The position numbers were made by a program, and so were the translations under genes. Shown piece by piece: positions 13,928 through 17,696 of a DNA stretch of 17,696 nucleotides. Every line of letters begins with the position of its first letter. Position 1 is the first letter of the stretch. The DNA is from an uncultured Phascolarctobacterium sp. (GTDB lineage: Bacteria > Bacillota > Negativicutes > Acidaminococcales > Acidaminococcaceae): contig UQZN01000029.1 in the NCBI GenBank assembly GCA_900545535.1, positions 1 to 17,696 on the forward strand, given 5' to 3'. Under the pieces are notes generated by a model. That model was not told the DNA's origin and did not search any database. It saw only the letters and a program-made list of their open reading frames with translations.

Positions 13928-14833
13928 ATGGATAAAAAAATTTTAAAATATGTCGGGTATGACCTATATAATGTAAAAAAACTCAAAGGAAGAAAAAGAT
14001 ATCTTGTTTTTAGAATGAGATGCCATTTACATAAGGGGCAGATCGGGGATTTGCTGAGTTTTTTTGCGGCTACGCCGCTGCGCAAAGCCATGCTGGAGCA
14101 TACAACTTCTTTTGTGGAGCAAACTACGCGTGCCTTTTTTTATAAAGATTCTACCTGGGATGAGCGTATTGCTATTGTAAAGCATCATATTGAATATTTG
14201 GAAAATACTTTAAATGAAGAAGCCATGTCAAAATTATATGCGCGTGGCGAACGAATCAGATTATGGGAAGACCTTTATGAAGAACAGCCGTTGACGATGG
14301 ACCTGTTGTTTCATGGAGGGCAGCGTAAGGAAGGCTGCCTTTCACTGGTACTTTCGCTGGGAGAAGATGAGCTTTATCAGATCATGTTCTGGCTGGCGCC
14401 ATCACCCGAAGATGACGAAATGTCGCTGTGGATAGGCGCGCTGCAGGGAACTCCTAACGGCAGTGAGGTTATCAAAGGACTGACCAAGGCTTTTTTTGGT
14501 TACCGGACTAAAAATCTGATTTTCTATGGTATTCGTAATGTGGCGGCGGCATTAGGCTGCAAACATTTATACGCTGTTTCCAATGCGGGCTATTATGCGA
14601 TGAATCATGTGCGCAGGGACCGTAAACTGAAAACATCGTTGGATGATTTCTGGCAGGAGTGTGAAGGACAGGCTTGCAGGGATCAGCGGTTTTTTGAAAT
14701 GCCGATAGCGGAGTATCGTAAATCTATGGAAGAACTGAAGCCGTCTAAAAGGGCTCAGCACAGAAGACGGTTTGCAAAAATGGATGAAATAACAGAATCT
14801 GTGACAGAAATGTTAAATAACTATAAAAAATAA
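13928..14833 (+). CDS. DUF535 family protein (VirK/YbjX-like)
   Basis: A 301-residue protein without signal peptide, so probably cytoplasmic or peripheral to the inner membrane. It matches the DUF535 family by its conserved core: DELYQIMFWLAP (147-158), LWIGALQGTPNG (168-178), a helix with KGLTKAFFGYRTKNLIFY (183-200), KHLYAVSNAGY (212-222) and LDDFWQE (238-244). In enterobacteria YbjX/VirK members are PhoP-linked and affect peptide resistance or virulence; the biochemical activity is not established. The place next to ompM and lptD genes fits an envelope role, which is inference. The C-terminus is a basic helix (KRAQHRRRFAK). The ATG at 13928 follows GGAGAGG by 5 bases. Monocistronic, with its own terminator. 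Confidence 0.85.
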   Translation: MDKKILKYVGYDLYNVKKLKGRKRYLVFRMRCHLHKGQIGDLLSFFAATPLRKAMLEHTTSFVEQTTRAFFYKDSTWDERIAIVKHHIEYLENTLNEEAMSKLYARGERIRLWEDLYEEQPLTMDLLFHGGQRKEGCLSLVLSLGEDELYQIMFWLAPSPEDDEMSLWIGALQGTPNGSEVIKGLTKAFFGYRTKNLIFYGIRNVAAALGCKHLYAVSNAGYYAMNHVRRDRKLKTSLDDFWQECEGQACRDQRFFEMPIAEYRKSMEELKPSKRAQHRRRFAKMDEITESVTEMLNNYKK

Positions 14834-14835
14834 AA

Positions 14836-14872
14836 GTGTGACCACATTATCTTGTGGTCACCTATTTTTTTT
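14836..14872 (+). terminator. Intrinsic terminator after the DUF535 gene
   Basis: GTGACCACA (14838-14846) pairs with TGTGGTCAC (14853-14861), followed by CTA and eight T. Confidence 0.9.
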
Positions 14873-14884
14873 ACGCACTTTATA

Positions 14885-14893
14885 TGGTATAAT
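14885..14893 (+). promoter_or_regulatory. Extended -10 promoter of the glycine-zipper protein gene
   Basis: TGGTATAAT at 14885-14893, just after the previous terminator. No clear -35. The leader would be about 30 nt. Confidence 0.6.
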
Positions 14894-14929
14894 AACCTCA
14901 TAAAAATAAGAACTAACGGAGGTATTGTA

Positions 14930-15904
14930 ATGAAAAGACGACTCCTTACTTTGCTTTTAACTTTGGTTTTCTGCGTAACATCAGTGGCACCGGGTTTTGC
15001 AATGAATGCTGATGATTTGGGTGAGGCTGTACCGGCATCGGCAGCAGTGACACAGATGTCTGCTACTGATAAAATTTCCGCTATGGAAAAAATGCTGTAT
15101 GGCACTGAGCAGGCAGGTGCTTTGGTTGGACGTATGGACAGCCTGGAAGATGATGTTTATGGTACTGTTACCAGCGACGCTATTTTAGACCGTGTCGATA
15201 ACCTGTATGATTATCTTAAAGGTAATCCTGCCAGTAATGAAGCGGGATTTTTGACCAAACTCAATGCTATCGAATGGCAGTTTAATGAAAGTATGTCCGG
15301 CGGTCCGGCCAAGACCCGTATCGAAGCAGTAGAGATGATGCTTAATGGTAAGATCGACGAAGGTTCTCTTTCTTCGAGGCTAGAAGCTTTAGCTAATATT
15401 GCCTTTACTGATGGCGTTATTGCTGTTGAAAGCGTTACTTTACCGAAGGATTCCGTTATTAAAGTGGAATTTACAGAAGAATTGAGCAGCAGGGAAGATA
15501 AAGCCGGTGAACCGGTGCATTTTAAAATTGCTGAAAATATTTATGTAAATGGTGATGTGTTGGTACTCCCTAAAGGTGCTATGGGTGAAGGCACGATCAA
15601 AAAGGTCGTACAGCCGCGCAGCTTTGGCCGTGATGCCCGCATCGATGTTGATTTCACGCATGTTTATGCGCTTGATGGTACGAAGGTGCCTGTTTATATT
15701 GGCGAAGTGGCCAAGCAGGAAGCAAAAACTGCTGCTGGTGCTGCTGGCGCTGCTATCGGCGGTATGATCGTTTTAGGACCTCTCGGCGCTCTCGGCGGTG
15801 CCTTTGTTACAGGTAAAGCAGTAGTTATTCCTGCTGGTTCTACTACTTATGTGCAGACTATGGAAGATACTGCTATCCAGGGTATGATTTATCAGGGAAA
15901 ATAA
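14930..15904 (+). CDS. Secreted protein with helical repeats and a C-terminal glycine-zipper segment
   Basis: A 324-residue protein, family not recognised. Signal peptide about 1-24 (cleavage GFA/MN). Residues about 46-160 contain imperfect helical repeats of the type (R/K)-hydrophobic-(D/E/N)-x-L/V-E with Gly turns (MDSLEDDVYG, VDNLYDYLKG, IEAVEMMLNG, LEALANIAF), likely coiled coil or a helical bundle. Residues about 165-265 are beta-rich (VLVLPKGAMGEGTIKKV, IDVDFTHVYALDG). Residues 270-296 are a Gly/Ala-rich glycine zipper (GAAGAAIGGMIVLGPLGALGG), which could insert in or pack against a membrane. An upstream in-frame ATG at 14852 was rejected because it lies inside the terminator region; the ATG at 14930 follows GGAGG by 7 bases. 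Placed before lptD, it is likely an envelope protein, but the function is unknown. Confidence 0.85.
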   Translation: MKRRLLTLLLTLVFCVTSVAPGFAMNADDLGEAVPASAAVTQMSATDKISAMEKMLYGTEQAGALVGRMDSLEDDVYGTVTSDAILDRVDNLYDYLKGNPASNEAGFLTKLNAIEWQFNESMSGGPAKTRIEAVEMMLNGKIDEGSLSSRLEALANIAFTDGVIAVESVTLPKDSVIKVEFTEELSSREDKAGEPVHFKIAENIYVNGDVLVLPKGAMGEGTIKKVVQPRSFGRDARIDVDFTHVYALDGTKVPVYIGEVAKQEAKTAAGAAGAAIGGMIVLGPLGALGGAFVTGKAVVIPAGSTTYVQTMEDTAIQGMIYQGK

Positions 15905-15924
15905 ATAAAATTTGAGTTGACAGT

Positions 15925-15952
15925 AAAACCCGCCTTAGTGGCGGGTTTTTTG
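15925..15952 (+). terminator. Intrinsic terminator before the lptD-like gene
   Basis: AAAACCCGCC (15925-15934) pairs with GGCGGGTTTT (15940-15949), loop TTAGT, then T. Confidence 0.95.
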
Positions 15953-15962
15953 TTTAAAATTA

Positions 15963-15971
15963 TGGTATAAT
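15963..15971 (+). promoter_or_regulatory. Extended -10 promoter of the lptD-like gene
   Basis: TGGTATAAT at 15963-15971, 11 bases after the terminator. It probably also drives gmhA, as only 12 bases separate the two genes. An ATTTATA/TATAAAT inverted repeat (15983-16004) lies in the leader. Confidence 0.6.
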
Positions 15972-16030
15972 ATGTAGTGGATATTTATATGCTTTTTTAT
16001 AAATGATAAATTTGATTGAGGAGAGAAAGC

Positions 16031-17530
16031 ATGAAGAAGAAAGTCTTAGCTGCTGCTTGCTTAATGAGTTTAGCAGTGTCACAGGCAGCTTTTGCTGACG
16101 ATTATGTTACCGGAGACGCACGGTATACTTCGCCTGATTTTCAGGAGCAGAAACAGGAGCGGGAAGCCGGAATACTCAAAGATAAGAGCCAAAAGAAGAA
16201 GCAGGCTGAGGCCGGTGAGCCGATGCCGATCACCTTATGGAGCGACAACGCTACCTATGATCAGGTGAGCGGGGATTTTTTTGCTGAGGGTAATGTCAGG
16301 ATAATGCAGGGTGATGAGACTATTCTTACTACCCGTGCCGAAGGTAATATGAAGACTGGCGATGTCTGGCTCAAACAGGGCGGTACGCTTCAGGAACCTG
16401 ATACTACTATGAATGGTGAATGGGTTCATTATAATTTTAATTCTAAGACCGGTGAGATCAAACAAATCGACGGTAAGGGCGCTAAAGACTACTTTAAAGC
16501 TCCGCACGCAACGATCTATCCTGATAAAATAGTTGTGGACCAGGGCGGACAGACAACACGCTGTCCAGCGGTAGAACATGATCCCTGCCTTTTGATCACA
16601 GCAAAAACTTTTGAAATCTATCCCAAGGAAAAAATGATTGCCAGAGACGTTAAAGTTTATGCTAAAGGCAAACATATCTATTCCCGTGACACTTGGGTCA
16701 ATAATTTAGGGGAAGAGGGCGAGAACAAGATCATGCCGCGTATCGGCTATGACGGCAGTGATAATGGCATGTACGCAAAGTTACAGGTCGATTATAATTT
16801 AGGCCCGAAAACTGATTTTTATGCTGATCTGGCCTATTATTCCAAAGCCGGTTATAAACCCATGTATGGTATCAATCATGATGAACGTAATTTTTATGTA
16901 AAATTGCAGGATGGCTGGGATGAAGAAGATGATGAGTGGATTCGTAAAGAACGTGATCTTGGTTTATATTACAAAAATCACCGTCTGATTGATAATTTAC
17001 CTTTGACTTACAGCGCCTATGTTACCCATGGTTTATGGCGCAATGAGCATGGCAGCATTAAAAGCTGGCATACGGAGTATGCTGCTTATTTGAATCACGA
17101 CCGTATTTATCTGTTTAACAGCAAAAATACATTTCTTGATCTTACTGTGGGTAAAAAGTGGGTAACAGAGAGTTATACTGATGAAACCAAATCTACCATG
17201 ATGTATTATGCGACATTGGGCCAAAAGCTGGCGCCGAAGTGGGATACCTGGGTCGGATATTATCGGGAAGATCTTACCAGTAATTTATATGATTACGGGC
17301 AGCCGGATATGGCGCGTGAACTACGTAATGGATTGAGTTTTAGATTGGATGATAAAAATACTTTTACGATCGTTAACCGTTATGACTTGGGACAACACAG
17401 TAATTACGAAACAAATTACAGATGGACGCATCGGTTCTGCTGCTGGGCCATTGAATTTGAATATGAGCAGGAACATTATAAAGGTGGAAGTAATACCTTC
17501 CGAGTCCGTTATAATTTACTAAATTGGTAA
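16031..17530 (+). CDS. lptD: Compact LptD-like LPS-assembly outer-membrane protein
   Basis: A 499-residue protein, much shorter than the ~780 residues of E. coli LptD. Signal peptide 1-22 (AFA/DD), a Lys/Glu-rich linker to about 63, an OstA/LptA-like beta-jellyroll about 66-215 (ATYDQVSGDFFAEGNVRI, TRAEGNMKTGDVWL, VHYNFNSKTGEIKQIDGKG), then a reduced beta-barrel from about 235 to the end. LptD inserts LPS into the outer leaflet, fed by the LptA bridge. The mature chain has just four Cys: C178, C186 and the adjacent pair C470-C471 near the C-terminus (FCCWAIEFEYE). The Cys-Cys pair sits where E. coli LptD has its conserved CC, so a disulfide-dependent fold is plausible. The ATG at 16031 follows GAGGAG; an upstream TTG at 16016 lies before the ribosome site. 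gmhA follows after 12 bases, which fits an LPS operon. Confidence 0.85.
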   Translation: MKKKVLAAACLMSLAVSQAAFADDYVTGDARYTSPDFQEQKQEREAGILKDKSQKKKQAEAGEPMPITLWSDNATYDQVSGDFFAEGNVRIMQGDETILTTRAEGNMKTGDVWLKQGGTLQEPDTTMNGEWVHYNFNSKTGEIKQIDGKGAKDYFKAPHATIYPDKIVVDQGGQTTRCPAVEHDPCLLITAKTFEIYPKEKMIARDVKVYAKGKHIYSRDTWVNNLGEEGENKIMPRIGYDGSDNGMYAKLQVDYNLGPKTDFYADLAYYSKAGYKPMYGINHDERNFYVKLQDGWDEEDDEWIRKERDLGLYYKNHRLIDNLPLTYSAYVTHGLWRNEHGSIKSWHTEYAAYLNHDRIYLFNSKNTFLDLTVGKKWVTESYTDETKSTMMYYATLGQKLAPKWDTWVGYYREDLTSNLYDYGQPDMARELRNGLSFRLDDKNTFTIVNRYDLGQHSNYETNYRWTHRFCCWAIEFEYEQEHYKGGSNTFRVRYNLLNW

Positions 17531-17542
17531 AGCAGGTGAACT

Positions 17543-17696
17543 ATGGAAATCATTAAACAGCGTTTTGCTGAGCATATTGCTTTGGCACAGCAGGTTGCGG
17601 CTAGCAGTATTTTAGAGCAGGTAGCAGCTAGTGCGGCAATGATCAAAAAAGCATTGAAAAATGGCAATAAGGTTTTATTCTGCGGTAATGGCGGCA
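17543..17696 (+). CDS. gmhA: Phosphoheptose isomerase, N-terminal part (cut by window end)
   Basis: The reading frame from ATG 17543 stays open to the end of the window: 51 codons plus one base. The N-terminal helix (MEIIKQRFAEHIALAQQ) and the strand-loop KVLFCGNGG (43-51) match the SIS-domain isomerase GmhA, where CGNGGS leads the substrate loop. GmhA converts sedoheptulose 7-phosphate to heptose 7-phosphate, the first step to ADP-heptose for the LPS core. AGGTGA lies 4 bases before the start. It follows the lptD-like gene closely, so the two are probably co-transcribed. Other SIS-domain proteins (DiaA-like) share this motif; GmhA is the best guess from context. Confidence 0.8.
   Translation, partial: MEIIKQRFAEHIALAQQVAASSILEQVAASAAMIKKALKNGNKVLFCGNGG

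Overview
The window looks like chromosome of a diderm Firmicute of the class Negativicutes. The main reason is the repeated OmpM-type architecture: signal peptide, one SLH domain, a short coiled coil, then a beta-barrel ending in Phe. LptD-like and GmhA genes (LPS export and heptose synthesis) sit nearby, with strong AGGAGG ribosome binding sites. The moderate GC content and the ferredoxin-linked 2-oxoacid metabolism suggest a gut anaerobe of the Acidaminococcaceae, perhaps Phascolarctobacterium-like. The genus is an inference and is not proven by the sequence.

Left part (1-3660, minus strand): a single-polypeptide MNT-HEPN protein (nucleotidyltransferase plus HI0074/HEPN-like domain) stands alone. 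Next to it is a two-gene korA-korB operon for a 2-oxoacid:ferredoxin oxidoreductase, with its own promoter and a strong terminator.

Central part (about 3870-13800, plus strand): five tandem ompM paralogs. Three small secreted paralogs of unknown function lie among the first three: one after ompM1 and two after ompM2. Nearly every gene has its own promoter and an intrinsic terminator, so the array is a set of single-gene units rather than an operon. All five ompM promoters share a -35/17 bp/-10 layout. All five leaders carry a related 24-nt motif 70-80 nt upstream of the start codon. All five also have a Shine-Dalgarno (SD) region in which a UUUCC block can pair with the SD or, in four of five clearly, with an upstream arm. 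This shared leader is the most interesting candidate for an undescribed regulatory element. The first ~110 codons of the ompM genes are nearly identical while the barrels diverge, which suggests duplication with domain-level recombination.

Right part (13850-17696, plus strand): a DUF535 (VirK/YbjX-like) gene, a secreted protein with a repeat region and a glycine-zipper segment, a compact LptD-like outer-membrane LPS-assembly protein that keeps the Cys-Cys pair, and the first 51 codons of gmhA, cut by the window end. The region as a whole from 4 kb onward is devoted to the outer membrane: OmpM tethers it to peptidoglycan and forms pores, LptD inserts LPS, and GmhA starts heptose synthesis for the LPS core. 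No tRNA, rRNA, insertion sequence or CRISPR array was seen.
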